From Polytrichum commune (lineage: Eukaryota > Streptophyta > Polytrichopsida > Polytrichales > Polytrichaceae), in contig OX485809.1 in assembly GCA_950295325.1 (NCBI GenBank), positions 32,676,001 to 32,740,000 on the forward strand: a stretch of 64,000 bases of DNA. Direction: 5' to 3'. The notes beneath the pieces are model-generated. The model was not told where the DNA came from. It ran no database searches and was given only the letters and a program-made list of their open reading frames with translations. Position 1 is the first letter of the stretch. The number at the start of each line of letters is the position of its first letter. A program made the position numbers and the translations under genes. Below, in pieces: positions 10,401-25,400 of the stretch.

Positions 10401-13400
10401 TCGGGAAGAATATTGTCATCTTCTTCTTCACGAGAAGCCGGCTTCTTTTGTTGAGGTTTGTCATCATCGAGTGTGCGTCCGTTTTTATCACGAACAAGCA
10501 AGGGAAACGCGGGCTCCAAGTCCTCGTCATCATCATCGTTATCTTGAGGTTGACACACAATTCCAATTACCAAGTAAGAGGAAAATCTGAACATTAGTAA
10601 TCTACTTAGACTCGGTGCCCTTCCAAACTATATCTAACAATGAAATTCAAGGATGGATTGCATTATTAGCCCATTACAATGTGTGCTAAACTGAGAGAGA
10701 AAATTGAGACGCATTACAAGATTTCTGAGTTCAAAACGGATTTAAGAGTTGGAGTTGTTGGTGTATTGGGTCGAATGCTCGTGGAATAATAACAATCTCA
10801 GTTTCACCGTTTATGGTATCTAGTGTCGTTTATCCTATTATGAGGCCTAACTTAGGTTGCACTAATGCTCAGCAAGGTTGACCAGTAGTGTAACCACATG
10901 ATATTTGTCATTTGTATGTTCAATAATATCTTCCTGTAATGCAAAACTATTTTCCCAAACATCCCCAACGTGCTACGTTAAATATCATGATGTAAATAAT
11001 GTTACAATTCCAAGAGTTTACTAATCTTGACAATAATGTCATGTTGGAAACTACAATAAATAATCCTATTAGTGTGGGTGGAAAATTAGCGTGGAAATAA
11101 ATAACATGGGCCACACTAATTTCCTATGCAAGATGAAAATTAACTTGGGTCCAAGACCCCCATGTCTTCCCCTAAGTCTTCATGAAGACTTCCGACCAAC
11201 ACATTGAATATTAGTTATAGGACAATAACAACACAAAATAAAATATTCATCTACATTAGTTTTCTATTAAAAAGAATTAACGTGGCCCACAATAATTCTC
11301 ATCATGAGAATTAGCATGGGCTCTAGAAAAATATCGTGGCCCTAAACCCTAAACCCTAAATTAATAGAACTATTTAGTGTAGTAGATGTGATATTACTAC
11401 AATGAATATGTTATTTAGTGTCATAAGGTATTTTATGTCGCTATGGGTAATTTTTTTCGGATGACACTTCTTATAAAGAAGTGAACAAATATTGTCATGG
11501 GTGATGGACGAGTTCATTCATCGGCCAAAACCCTACCTTCTCTTGTCACCAACTTGTGATGAAATATTGTCGAATGTGATTAAAAGTTGGATGAAACATC
11601 ACTTTGTAAGTGACAGTAATTGCAGCCACACTGTAAATCTATAATCCCCCAAAAGTTTTTACAAGGAACGACAAATAACACCGGGGTCAACCTTTGGTGT
11701 TGGTGACACTACACCGTGGTTGACAATTAGAATAATTGAGCAAGACAATTAGAATTGGTAACAATAAATTACCATATTTAGTGGTTATCTCTAGGCATCT
11801 AGTTTAGGCTCTTTGCAAATAGTGTATGTGACACTACGTAGATACCATAAATAGTGTGGATGATTAATTGCGTACCTCATATCTCATGCATGACTTTGAG
11901 GATAGAGGGGTTTGAGATGTGGAAATTAGTGTTAACTGACCAGGAAGTTCGCTGATTAGTGGTCCCTTCTTTGGATCGACTCGAATGCAATGTCTCCGAA
12001 CTTCCTTCCCTTTATACTTGGCATTTGGTAGCTTGAAATCTAACACCACATCAAAAACAGTGAGGGAGGGCCCTGATGCAAGTCCTCCTCTCTACTTTGC
12101 AACAACGCAAGAAGGTTGATGAATTCCTCAAAGGATTAAATGTTGGATGGTTTCCTTCATTGGTGTGTTTCATTATCAGCCCACCCACACTTACTGGTGC
12201 AGGCCATCATTGAACGGTGAGTACCAGCGCTAGTTACATCCGATGGCTCTCATTGGCTGAAACAACTTTGATTGTGGCCCCTGCTGGTAGGAACCATTCG
12301 CTGGTGGCCCACACTAGTAAGTGTGGGTGGGCTATGTGATACATAAACAACATTTTTCTTGTACATGGCAAAAGTCACGAACTTCTATTAGTGTAAGAAA
12401 ACCATGGTCTTTTAATGGTCCATTAATGATGACTATGCTACATTGGTTGGGACATTTGTGTAAAGCTTCTAAGAGGCACAAAATGGGCATGTTCAAGCCG
12501 TAAAATCACGTACAATTTGAGCTACATGATTTCATTTTTTAAGCATACCAGGTCCAAAGTGACCCTATATAAAATCAACTTGTTTTTCAAGTGCTCTAAA
12601 TGAATAAAGCTAAACACTTTGATGTTATTCAAAATTCAAGTTCAAATACACAACCTAGTGCCCTTGGATGCAAATAAGTGCGTTGTGTATTTTTGCGATC
12701 ATCAATGTCTAGTATGAGTATGATTTTTTCTTCTCTTTTCTCCTTGACATAAGACAATGTCCTTTTAATAGTACCATTTCAAAACACATAAACATATAAC
12801 ATGCAATCTATGAGCTTGGTAAAGCCCGTATATATTGTGTGATATAAGGTTGTATATTGAGAGGCCCCATGTCCCTTAAGGGTTGAGCAGATTATCATCG
12901 TAGACATGTGCATCATGTATTAAAGTAGTGTAGTAAATTAGACACGTACTCTAATACATGTCTTAAAGTACAGCTATTAAAGCCCCAAACTAGAGCATTA
13001 AAGCATGAAATTATGAGCACATCACTCCTTCACCTTACTACTGTATAACGACACATTTGGGGCTTGAAATTTGTGGCCTCTCCATAAACTCTTCCATCAT
13101 GGATCAAGGGGTGTACGTTGCATTGGTACCAAAGAATCACATGTGTTTGCTCAGGGAGTGCACTCAATGTTAGAACCAAGAATCATGTGCATGCATGATT
13201 ATGAGATTAATATCCTTAATATAAGATTTTCCTCCTCTTAAGAATGATATACATATAAATATGTAGCTAGAAAATCCCTTCAAATACATACAGAAGTGGA
13301 AATCAAATAATTTATATAGACCCAAATCATATGTATATGCCAAAAAGATTGTGTAGGAATTATGGCTAAACCACTCTTAACAATACATGTTTATTTTATC

Positions 13401-16400
13401 ATTGATGAAATCATTTAAACCCCCGTTCATCCATTAGATGTAACTCATACAAATTTGTTTCTACAACATATGTCATTGTAGCCAACACAATGATAGTATC
13501 TAACTCTACCATCAAACGATTTGTCAAATCATAGCTTCACGTTGACCCATTCTTATTTTGATACCAAGATGACCTTATTTCCATATTGGTAGGCCGGTTG
13601 AAGAGATTAATTGGTTGTCAATACTCAATCCACCTATTGCCAATTTCACGGCGCAACCTGTTCCCTAATACCAAGTCTTGGTGGTTAATGTTTTGATTGC
13701 CTGCTTTCTTTGCCTCTTTTCTTCACTCCTTCAACTATTGCTTGATAGACAAATGATACCACACAATCACATTCCAATCAATCCTAGCTTTAGATAGTCG
13801 AACTTTTAGTTTGATATGCAACATACCAAACTTGATTATGGCGACCCTATCCTTAGACAACATGGAATTACCATTCAACTCACTAACCAAGGTACGCTTG
13901 TAAAGTTTAGGCCCATCCACTTCAACAATGGCAATATAGAGAGTTGCAATGGATTTTTGTCATGCTCATTAACAAGACTATCCAAAGCATGCCTTAATTC
14001 ACACTCAATGGTTGATACATTAGCCATTGAATGTTCATCAAACACTATAGGCTCAACATCAATGTCTTCTGCACTTGGACCAAGTTTATCATCCACATAT
14101 GGTCCTGCACTTCCAAGAATGTGATCAAATCCAAAGCTAGAGAAATCATGAACCCCAAAACATGACCTTGCTCGAAACATCTTTTTCACACATATTGATT
14201 TTGATAAATGTTGGCAAGATTAGTCTGTAGAGTGTCTGCCCGACAAATATGGTCCTACGTCAGATTTGCAAGAACATTACATTTCACTATCATAGCTTTA
14301 TTCATGAGACCAGACATTTCTTCAAATGAGTCACTCTCAAAGTGGTGCAAGGGCACCAATGGAAGCTCCAAATTGAGTGCTCAAACCAAAACTCCAAAAA
14401 ACCGCATCTTTACAAACACAAACTTGCTAGCAACAATATTGCACAAGATCCCCACCCAAATCCAACTCCTAAAAATCCAAAATGCCTCGCAAGACAAAAG
14501 AATGCAAATTCTAACTGACCCCAAAACCAAAAAGCTAGAGAATTAACCACCTATGAGCTCCACCCTCGTTCCACCTACGAGCTCCACAATAGAAACCTTT
14601 AGGGTTTTCAAAGGGTGGTCTTTCCCCTCTCCTTCTAAATCCTAAATTTCGAGGATGAATGTGATTCACATGTTGGATGCAATATTCATGCGGACCTCTC
14701 GTAGGTTACCCACTTCATTATTATTGACTATGGGCCTAAAAGTAGAAATACAACTAGGAATATATGAATAATATGCCTCATATATTTACAATGTTAGAAT
14801 AAAGAATACATGTATCTTATGTATATTTTGTAATCCCCTAGGCACAATTTATACCCCACACAATAGGTGATTTTAAAATCAAAATAGTGTAGGTTGTTTT
14901 AAATCCCATGAAATTAACTATATAATATTGCTAAGATACCATGTATGAGTTGTATATCATTGGTCTATGGTTCCCTAATTAAAAAAACTCCTCTTCTTCT
15001 TGCATGCATATCTATTTTGTGTATGTTTATTTTTCATTTTGGTTTCTTGAAATTGCTTTGAGGCTAGACCACATTGCAATGAATTACAGGCTCTGCGTTT
15101 TGAGATGGTTTTTGAAATAAGCTAAAATTTTGACCTCAATCAGACAACCAACTAGAATTGGCCACATGTGGAGGATGATTGTTGGGCATAGCACTTCTGC
15201 AACAAGCTCCTTGTAATTCATAATAACATATGGTACATAAAATGACCTCGCCATGGCCTTTTAAAGTGATTGAAAGGTACTATCCTAGGGGTGGACTCTT
15301 CATACCACGCATGAACTAATGTGAGTGTAAGAAGGGGTATTGTTTGAGGCATTAGCGTACATAGTATACATAAGGGAGGGGTATTAATTTTCTCTAGTGT
15401 GTACATTTAGAAAGGCTATTAGGAATTTTGAAGTAAAGGTAGATGTACAAATGGGGGCCATAAGGTTTAAGAATTTTTTCACAATAGATGAGTTAGTTTC
15501 ATCTAATTTACATATTCATCCATTGTTGTCATATGGTAAAAGTCCTCAATGACTCCCTTGTTCATTCTTGTTAGGGTTCACATTTGGATCATAGGACAAG
15601 CTAAAGGCTCTTGGAGTGCTCATGGGCTCCCTTGAGATTTGCTCCTTGTATTGTGGTTGAGTTATTATGCTCTTGTCTTTGTTTGTTTGATTTATGTAAT
15701 CGTTGAGTTACATGCTATGGATGTGAAATTGTTCAATGATCTTCTCATTAGAAAGTGAACATGGACTTTACATGTAATAAAGGCATATGTAATTCATAAT
15801 GTATATTTTGGAATGTTAGTGGAGGCAATTATCACATTAAATTGAGAAGCTTAATATAAATACATGAGTCCTTTGTTACTGGTTTTTATTTGTTACTGGT
15901 TACTTGTGACTATAGTGTCTACTCTCGAAAGGGGGAAGTAGTTCTTTACTTCTAATCCTATGTCCCGTGGGCATAGGACTAGGGGTGGAACGAACAGACA
16001 CTTCATTCACGTCGGTCCTGTAACGTACTAAAAAATTATGAGATTCAAGAGGCATGTTCCACCCAACCTTAGAGCTTATATACAAGTACCACTGGCAGTT
16101 GAGGCCACCTCCAACTGGTAGTTAAGTGGTAGTTAAATATATATTAACGAGCTCTCCCCCATGCCTTTAGGATATCTCTAAGTGCAGTTAAATAGTGGTC
16201 TCTACTTACGTGGGAGAACTACGTGTAGAACCACAGTCATCAACTAGTAGTTAACTCCCTTTACCTTTAGGACTGCTAGAGCACTCAGGGTAGCGCCTCT
16301 AGTTTTATAGTAAAGGAGTCCCAGTTGAATGAGAGGTTGTAAATAAATATAAAACAATAAATATGTAATACACGTTACACACCTCCCCACTTAGGAATGA

Positions 16401-19400
16401 ACGTCCGCGTTCATGAATGATCCCAAATCGTAGTGCATCAAGACAAATATAGTCAAGACCACCACTAATTTAAGCGAGCCATGGGATCTGTATCTGTACC
16501 ATGCTCCATGCCAATTGGCAGGGTGAAACAAGTTAATAATAACACCCCGTTTACCGGATCCTGTGCGGGCCGGAGAGAACAGAAGGCGCCTACCCCGAAG
16601 ATACCTTCCGCCTCAAACGTTTTTGCGCAGCTGGGGCTTCGCGGTCACGCTTAACACCATGGCGTGTAAGTCTGTCCTCAGACTTTGCTACCACATCCCA
16701 ATACTCCTTGAGGACTTCTACACTCAAGTTGCATTCGGGCTCCCATGAATTATGCTCAAGTGCATATCCGAGCCATTTGATAAGATAGAATTTCTTGGGG
16801 CGAGAACAAGACCCTCTATCTTCGTGTGAAAGCATGCGTTCTACTTCATAAGATGCATCTTCCTCAAAGACTGGCGGAAGGGGAGGCTGTACCCTGCCAT
16901 CGGCCACATAAGGCCTAAGAAGTGACACATGAAAGACATAGTGGATCTTAAATGTATCTGGCAGTTGCACGCGGTATGCTACCATCCCTATCCTTTGCAC
17001 CAACCGAAATGGGCCAATCCACCTTGGTAAAAGCTTTCGAGCTCCTGGGACCTTCAACTTAATGTTGGCAGTACTTACTAGCACTTGCTGGTCCACTTCG
17101 AACGAGACCTCTCGTCGGTTCTTGTCAGCATAGAACTTTTGTCGTTGTTGCGCAGCAATGAGATGTTTCTTGGCCTCGCCAATCACATGTGTCATATGCT
17201 TGACAAAATTCTGCGCAGCAGGGACTTGACACCTGTTGTTCCCACTAATTGGTGTTCGGGACTGCTGACCATAGTTAAGGACAAACGGAGTATTCCGTAC
17301 AGACTCTTGCCAAGAGCTATTATATGCAAATTCAACTACTGCAAGGAATTCATCCCAATCATCTTGCACTGGGTTGACATAATGCCGCAACATATCCTCC
17401 AGGATACGGTTTACCCGTTCCGTCTGCCCATCAGTTTGAGGATGGAATGCGGTGGACATGGCCAACCTTATCCCCAAAAGACCATGCAACGCATCCCAAA
17501 ATCTACTTGTGAATCTAGCGTCCCTGTCGCTTAGGATTACCCTGGGTAGACCATGCAACTTATATACATGATCACGGAATAACCTTGCCGTACCTTCAGC
17601 AGTAACGTGTGTGGTGGTTGGCATAAAGTGGGCCATCTTGGACAACTTATCCACGCACACAAAGATGGCATCACAACCATTAGCAGATGAAGTCAATCCA
17701 AAGATAAAATCCATGCTCACTACTTCCCAATTTCTATCAGGAATCTCCAATGGTTGTAAAAGTCCTGCTGGTTTAAGAGTAGGGGCCTTACTCCTTTGAC
17801 AAATCTCACAAGATTTTATATAGCTTCTGATGGACCCTTGCATCTCAGGCCACCAAAAGTTTACTCGCACCCTCTTATACGTCTTAGTTATTCCTACATG
17901 ACAGCTATACATTGCATCATAATACTCACGGAGCAAAAATGACCTGATATTCGATCCTTGGAATGACACATCTGGAACCACAACCGCCTTTTCATACCAC
18001 CAAATGTGATTTTCATAAACAAAATATTTCAAAATGTGCGGGTTTGAGAACCAAGGATCAAGAGTATACCCGACAATGATAGTTTGATATAACTTCTGAT
18101 CAGTGACGAACTCCGGGTACCCTTTCGGATTGTTGTCTTGCTCAACAGGATCACCTCGCCTAGCGTCTGCAGCCACCATTTGAAGGACCGAATTACTTGG
18201 AGCAGACCGCGGTGCCATCAAGGTTGGCTGGTCACCCGGGTCTAGTGGATTCCGACTCAGAGGATCTGCCATATTAATCCTTCCTGGTCTATACACCCAT
18301 CTATAGACAAAATTTTGCTCCAATAACTCCAACCACCGAGCTTGACGCCTTGATAACGTCTGTTGTGTTTTTAAATACACCAGAGGGTTATGATCTGTGA
18401 CGATCGTGCAATCTGCACCCTCTAGGTAACACCGCCAGGTTCGCATGGCGTGCATAACTGCTGCAAGTTCTTGTTCACCAGTAGTGTAATTTCTCTCAGC
18501 GGGAGAAAATTTCTTACTCTCAAAAGCAATGGGCTTACCTCCCTGAAGTAAGACGGCCCCTGCTCCGAGTAAAGAAGCGTCACTAATGACCTCAAATGGC
18601 TCCCCTAACTTGGGTAAGGTCAGAACTGGTGCATGTATTAAAGCATATTTAACATTCTCAAAAGCGCATTCACACTCGTTAGTCCAAATGTACTTGACTG
18701 TGCTTCGCGTCAGAGAAGTCAAAGGCGCAACCAGAGTGGAATATCCATGTATGAATTTGCGGAAGTAATTGCAAAGCCCCAAAAAGGATCGTAATTGTCC
18801 GACTTTAAGAGGTCTATGCCACTTGGCCACAGTCTCAATTTTCTTAGGATCCACCTTGATACCCTCCTTGCCAACAACATGTCCTAAATAATGCAATTCA
18901 CTCTTTCCGAAATGACATTTAGACATCTTTGCATAAAACTGATTTTCTCGTAGAATTTGAAGTACTTGTGCCAAATGAGTGACATGTTCCTCCTTGTTCT
19001 TTGAAAAAATTAAGATGTCAAAATAAACTTTCCAATGAACTTGTAAAAAATACGATTCATTACCCTTTGAAAAGTTGCTGGTACATTGGTCAATCCAAAA
19101 CTTAATACTTTGAATTGGTAATGACCAAACGGTGTTCTAAACGCCGTCTTAGGAGCATCCTCCTCGGATATCCTAATCTGGTGATAACCTTGTGCCAAAT
19201 CAAGAGATGAAAATACTGTAGAGCCGGCTAACTGGTCAAAAAGATCATGAATACGAGGCAACGGATAATGATTCTTTACCGTTTGCTTATTAAGTGCCCG
19301 ATAATCCACCACCATTCGCAGCGCTCCATCATTTTTCTTAACGAACAAAATGGGAGACCCATAAGGCGATGAACTAGGCTCTATCCATCCTTTTTCCAAA

Positions 19401-22400
19401 TACTCCTTGATCTGTTTATTGGCCTCCTGCAGCTCGAGAGGACTCAACCTATAGATCGGCCTAAATGGCGGCTTGCCATCTGGCTCTAAAGGAATAGTAT
19501 GGGCCATATCCCGCTCTGGAGGTAACCCTGTAGGTATGGGCTGAAAAACATCAGCATATTCCTCCAACACTGTGGCATAAGGTGTTGCCACTGTGTCCTC
19601 TACGTCGTCTCCAACCGCGGTCAACTGAACTAGGAACGACGTTGCTCCCTTCCGAATTGACCGTTTGAACTACATGGCGGTGAGTCTATGGGGATTTGGA
19701 CTCTGACATTGCACTGGGTTCACATGCAGTGTCATTTTACGGCGGCCCTTATACAACACGCAACATTCAGATGCAAAATCCAAGCGTGTCTTGTGCTGCA
19801 CTAGCCAATCATTGCCCAATATCAAATCAATGCCTTCACTTAACTTTGCCACCAGGCAAGTAATTTGGCTTTGATATTGCTATATTCTAACATAAACTTT
19901 AATCTTGCCGTCCATTTGGACTTCATCACCATTGCTTAATACCAGTGTGTTACTGCCATTTTTCACTTTTAACCCGAAGGTCTTAGCAAAACCAGAACTC
20001 ACAAAGCAATGTGATGCGGCACTATCCATTAATACAAATGCATCCTGATGAGCTACTTGTCCTGAGAAACTCATCATCAGTTGAGAAGACAGAGTGAGCT
20101 GATTCAGCACACGTGGTCTAGGTTCATCCAAATAAACATGCCACTGCACTGAGTTTGATTCAAATTGATGGACCAATTTAAATTGTGGTAAAGTTCTCTT
20201 AAGACATTTTGCTTTACGTTTGTCAACAATAAAACAAGCACCGGTCTCATAGGGCGCTCCCTCTTTACCGTGCAAATAAGATCTCAAGAAACTTTGCAAA
20301 TCATCCGCTGATGGTATAATCAATGAGAACGCTCCATAAACTTTGGAGTTCACATCTAACACATCACTGAGTGGGAGTAACGGAGTTGGCAAAATAATGT
20401 CTTTATTCAAAATATCAGACACGATTACATTAAATTGCTTATTGACTAAGCCCTGAATCACTTCCAAAACATCACTAGGCAAATCAAAAACACCCTCCGA
20501 AACTTGAACAGGTCCTGACACTAGCCCACTGCCTAAGTGTCGGACTTGTGAAAAAACTTCTTGTCTTTCTTTGCAGGTTGCTGCTCAACACTCTTCTTGC
20601 CATCAGGACAATCTTTAGCCAAGTGTCCTTCCTTGTGACATTGAAAACAAAGACCATCATTTTTGTCAGTGCTTCTTGCCGAAGGGGCCTCCCCTTTACC
20701 CTGCTTACTCTTCTTGTAAAAGACGGAAGAGCGGCCTTCAGAGTGGCGAGACTTGTTGTCTCTAATCGGCCCTGTGTGGCCATTGGTCTTGACAACCGGT
20801 GCCTCAAAATGAGACTTATCATTGTCCCGTCCTTTTGCATCTTGTGTGTACGTAGCGTTTATAGTCACTGCATAATTGATGAGACGCTTGATGTCCTCCC
20901 ATGGCCCACCATCGCCCTTAGGATCCACCAAGACCTTCTTGCGGATATCCTCCTTGAGCCCTGATATGAATCTCTCAATCTTATCTCCCTAGGAGACAGG
21001 ATTTTTAGTAATGTGTGAGCACAACTGCTGAAACTCATTTGCATAGTCCTCAACAGAACCTTTTTGTTTAAGAACACGAAGCTTGTTCCGGTGTCGCGCA
21101 CCTCTCCATAAGGAGTGCCCGAAACACCATGGGCACAAGGGGGACCCCGGAGTGACACCCGGGACTTGTGGCGCCATTGGTGAGAGGGCCCAAGTGATCC
21201 TAGTGTGGGTGAGGGCCACGGGCGTTGGGAACGCCTCCCACCCACAAAGACTAGGAGGCATGAGGGTGAGGCCATGAGCTATGCGTAGCTCATGGCGTGG
21301 TGATTATAGAATGCTCAAGATCACCTCAATCGGAGGTGTGAGCTAGGAGTTATGGCCATTTGAGTGGGGTGCTGTCCCGGGACAGCGCCCTGGTACAGCA
21401 GTGCCTGGGAGTGATTCCCGGGACTGCCAAGGTTCAAACAGGCATAACTTCCTCAAGCCTTGCCCGAATGGGGCAAGCAAGGAGTCCATCGGCATCTACG
21501 TGAAGCGTAGATGAGAATGGAGTGGTTGGTTGTTATGATCAGACATCATACAAGGAAGTTATGATGGTCTGAAGGTGCTGGGGGGTTCTAGGCCCAGCAG
21601 CTAAGGGAAAATGTCCACTTGGCCCCAACTCTTGGTAGAGAGACAAGAGGTTGGTTGGCGGTGGGGTAGGGGCTCCGTGTAGAGTCCTAGAGGCTTATAT
21701 GGGTGAGGTGGTGTGGCCTCACCCACCCGAGGCCGAACGGCACGGCCTCCATGGGCATTGGCCCATTGTGAGGCCATAGTTGCCTAGTATGGTTCGGGTT
21801 GTTGTAGTGTTGCTCCGGCAACGCGATGATCAACATAGGATTGGACTTCCATGGATGGAAGTCCACATTGGGGAAATGGGTTACCGATTAAGGGGTGAGT
21901 CCCGAAAGCAAAGTAGGAGGGTTGGTTCCCTCCTATGAACTATTGGTCCGGGGTAAGAGGAGCTATCCATTAGCATGGCGGAATGCGAATGGTTAGCGCT
22001 CGTAACCTTTGCTAGAAACGAAAATTGGCAAGATGGTCAAGGAGGGCTAGCAAGGGTTGCGACATTGTTGGTGGAGAAAGCCCGAAGGTGCTACGGAGTG
22101 CAAGTCAATGCCGGAAGACGCGAAGTGGAGAATGAGGTGGGCCAAAAGGCGTTGTTGAATGTGAACAACTTCACTTAGCCGGAAGGCCTCACTCCAAAGT
22201 TCATGTCCAAAATTGGAGCTTTGTTTTCCATTATGGAACAAGTGTTCAAGGACATGTATAGATTGGAATTACCGCCGGAGATCAAAGTGCATCCGACATT
22301 TCATGTCTCATTACGAAAGTCATTTTAGGACGACACCTTGTGGCCCGATCACAAGCAAGTGATTAGGCCACCTCCCGACCTTGTGGAGGTCATTTGGAAC

Positions 22401-25400
22401 ATGAGGTAGGAGGGCACCCTCAAGTGTAGGAAGCCCAAGTGAAAATGAAAGAAAAAGTACAAAGGAATACTTGGCGAAATGGTGAGGATACCATGAGAAA
22501 GAAACCGCTTGGGTGGCGGCAAGAGACATGGTGAACACCAATGAATTGGTAAAGCACTTTGAAGAAACTAAGGCTAGACACTCCAATGAAATGAAGCGTA
22601 GGCATTGATGAGGACATCAATCTCCTTTAGTGGGGGAGAGACGCTAGTAGCACACTTAGCTTCAGGTTAATTATTCCACAACATGAACTTGTTCTTTGGC
22701 TTGAGGGAATAAAGTCCAAACTTTAGTGGTGCAAAGAGAAAAGTATGAGATGAGGTCCTAGTCTTGTACTTGTGCTTGGTTAATGGAAGAGGGGGAATAG
22801 ACATGCCAAACTAGGTTGGGTAAGCCGAGTAATTGGGGGCCATGGCTAGGAGGGGCCTTGGATAAAACCAAGAAACTTCTTAGTTGTGGGCTTGTCCGGG
22901 CGGGGACAAGGTGATGGCGCGTGCTCATAAAAGTGCTACCCGCGAGCTAACGAGAGTTGGCGCATGGGATTCATGAACCCATGTCTCGAAAGAGCAAAGT
23001 GGGAACCGAGTCGGGCGGGACTTGGCATCACCCCCGTGCGATCGAGGCGTGGCTTAACAATGGAAAGCCATCTCGGAGTTGCAACCGAGACAACTTAGTG
23101 GAAGCGTTGAGGTCTCGCCTAGATGTGTCATGTTAGGCTAGTGGAGCCTAACGGGGGAGGCCCCAAAGGAGGGGCAACCCAAGTGAGTCCCAAAGTAGGT
23201 GGGTCTAGTATAGGTTTTGTCCTTGGATGAGAGATCCAAGGTCGCTAACGGACCACCTAGGAACGACACCTTTGGGACCATGCCAAATTTGAAGATGCAT
23301 TGTGGGGGTCGCGCCCTAAGGTAAACACAATGCCGCACCATAGAGGATGGCAACTTGAGAATTGGTGTGCCGACTACGAGTATAGTCGATGAGGGCATCG
23401 ACTCCGTTTGGTGGGGGTGAGTGTCGCGCACCTCTCCATAAGGAGTGCCCGAAACACCATGGGCACAAGGGGGACCCCGGAGTGACACCCGGGACTTGTG
23501 GCGCCATTGGTGAGAGGGCCCAAGTGATCCTAGTGTGGGTGAGGGCCACGGGCGTTGGGAACGCCTCCCACCCACAAAGACTAGGAGGCATGAGGGTGAG
23601 GCCATGAGCTATGCGTAGCTCATGGCGTGGTGATTATAGAATGCTCAAGATCACCTCAATCGGAGGTGTGAGCTAGGAGTTATGGCCATTTGAGTGGGGT
23701 GCTGTCCCGGGACAGCGCCCTGGTACAGCAGTGCCTGGGAGTGATTCCCGGGACTGCCAAGGTTCAAACAGGCATAACTTCCTCAAGCCTTGCCCGAATG
23801 GGGCAAGCAAGGAGTCCATCGGCATCTACGTGAAGCGTAGATGAGAATGGAGTGGTTGGTTGTTATGATCAGACATCATACAAGGAAGTTATGATGGTCT
23901 GAAGGTGCTGGGGGGTTCTAGGCCCAGCAGCTAAGGGAAAATGTCCACTTGGCCCCAACTCTTGGTAGAGAGACAAGAGGTTGGTTGGCGGTGGGGTAGG
24001 GGCTCCGTGTAGAGTCCTAGAGGCTTATATGGGTGAGGTGGTGTGGCCTCACCCACCCGAGGCCGAACGGCACGGCCTCCATGGGCATTGGCCCATTGTG
24101 AGGCCATAGTTGCCTAGTATGGTTCGGGTTGTTGTAGTGTTGCTCCGGCAACGCGATGATCAACATAGGATTGGACTTCCATGGATGGAAGTCCACATTG
24201 GGGAAATGGGTTACCGATTAAGGGGTGAGTCCCGAAAGCAAAGTAGGAGGGTTGGTTCCCTCCTATGAACTATTGGTCCGGGGTAAGAGGAGCTATCCAT
24301 TAGCATGGCGGAATGCGAATGGTTAGCGCTCGTAACCTTTGCTAGAAACGAAAATTGGCAAGATGGTCAAGGAGGGCTAGCAAGGGTTGCGACATCCGGG
24401 CTACCAACTCCTGATTGACACTGCCATAAGCAGTGAGTAATGTATCATAGAAGTTATCCCAGAGCTGCGGATCTTTCTTATCCGTTGCCAGCTCCAATGC
24501 AAGCATATCCCAATGTTGTGACACATTGGTTTCCAGATATGTTGACGCAATTGTGACCCACTCCTCAGGAGCAATCTGGCGTACAACCAAGAACTTTTTC
24601 ATCTGGTTGAGCCAAGCCAGAATGGTAATTTTGGACTTATCCTTGAACCGTTCCGGCTTACCAGCAGCTGTGGTGGACTTAGAACGGTCCCCCTCATTAT
24701 ACTTCTTCAAGAGATGGACCTGGCATTCCAATGCTTCAAAGCGATTGGAATGCGTGTTCACAATCGAGAAGGCTATTTCACCTTGCTGTTCTATACGCTG
24801 AAATTGACTTAAGTCATCAATCAATTTCCCATTGCAGTAATCCTGAATAGCTTGGACCACCAAACTACAGATACTTGCATCACTCGGTGAAGAGGATGTA
24901 CCAATCGGGAAAACCTGGGGAGGACTATCCTCCCTTGACGGTCCAGAAGTGTCTATATCCTCGATGGCCATAACATAAACACACAAAATACAATGCCAAA
25001 ATTTTGTGGGACTGCTCACGCGGTCCTGTACAATAAAAACCAAAACAGGAGACAAAACAATTATACCCCCCAGTAGCTTTCCCCAACAGAAAAATTAACC
25101 TCGTGTCTGAGAGCCACAGTTTTCATATTTTAACCACGAGTAAACAACCTACTCAGAAATCTTGCCCCAAGATTTCGACCCGATCCGATTTTCTGCCTAG
25201 GAGTTATACCCTTTTTCGTATGTTGCTCTCAGAAGAACTTCAAAATAGGATAGCTTCCTTTGACTTTCTCGAAATGACCTGAAATTTTAACTGTGACTAG
25301 AGAGACTAAACACAAATCATCTCACCAAATTTCGAGCCTATCCTATTTTCTGCCTAGGAGTTATACCCTTTTTAGTGCATAAATCTACCCAGGTTTCAGA

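Larger units (their letters stand above)
21092..24394 (+). mobile_element. Non-autonomous LTR retrotransposon nested in the chromovirus gag
   Basis: LTRs of 973 bp (TGTCGCGC ... TTGCGACA) at 21092-22064 and 23422-24394, which I could not tell apart by eye. Target duplication TCCGG (21087-21091 and 24395-24399). The + orientation follows from a polypurine tract (GGTGGGGGTGAG) before the right LTR and a + strand pol remnant inside. The internal region is only 1357 bp, with no intact gag or RT. It is a young insertion, since the LTRs look identical. Confidence 0.93.
20530..24971 (-). pseudogene. Chromovirus gag, split by a nested LTR element
   Basis: The 5' part runs from an ATG at 24971 ([10 protein letters not shown]) to about 24395. 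The frame resumes at 21091 beyond the inserted element and carries a capsid-like region, an in-frame TAG near 20990, and a CCHC zinc knuckle, [14 protein letters not shown], near 20660-20610. It ends near 20530. Gag would form the virus-like particle and bind the RNA template. The insertion, the TAG and the downstream frame change make it non-functional. Confidence 0.88.

Noticed and set aside
11336-11362. Chromosome end or internal telomere tract
   Set aside because: Only about three CCCTAAA units, surrounded by ordinary intron sequence.
17085-17534. 149-residue + strand open frame
   Set aside because: Antisense shadow of the integrase-coding region.
20989-21275. Open frames running from gag into the nested LTR, and the frames repeated at 23138-23607
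   Set aside because: They cross the insertion junction or lie wholly in the LTR; the repetition reflects the two LTRs.
24526-24801. 91-residue + strand open frame
   Set aside because: Antisense shadow of gag.
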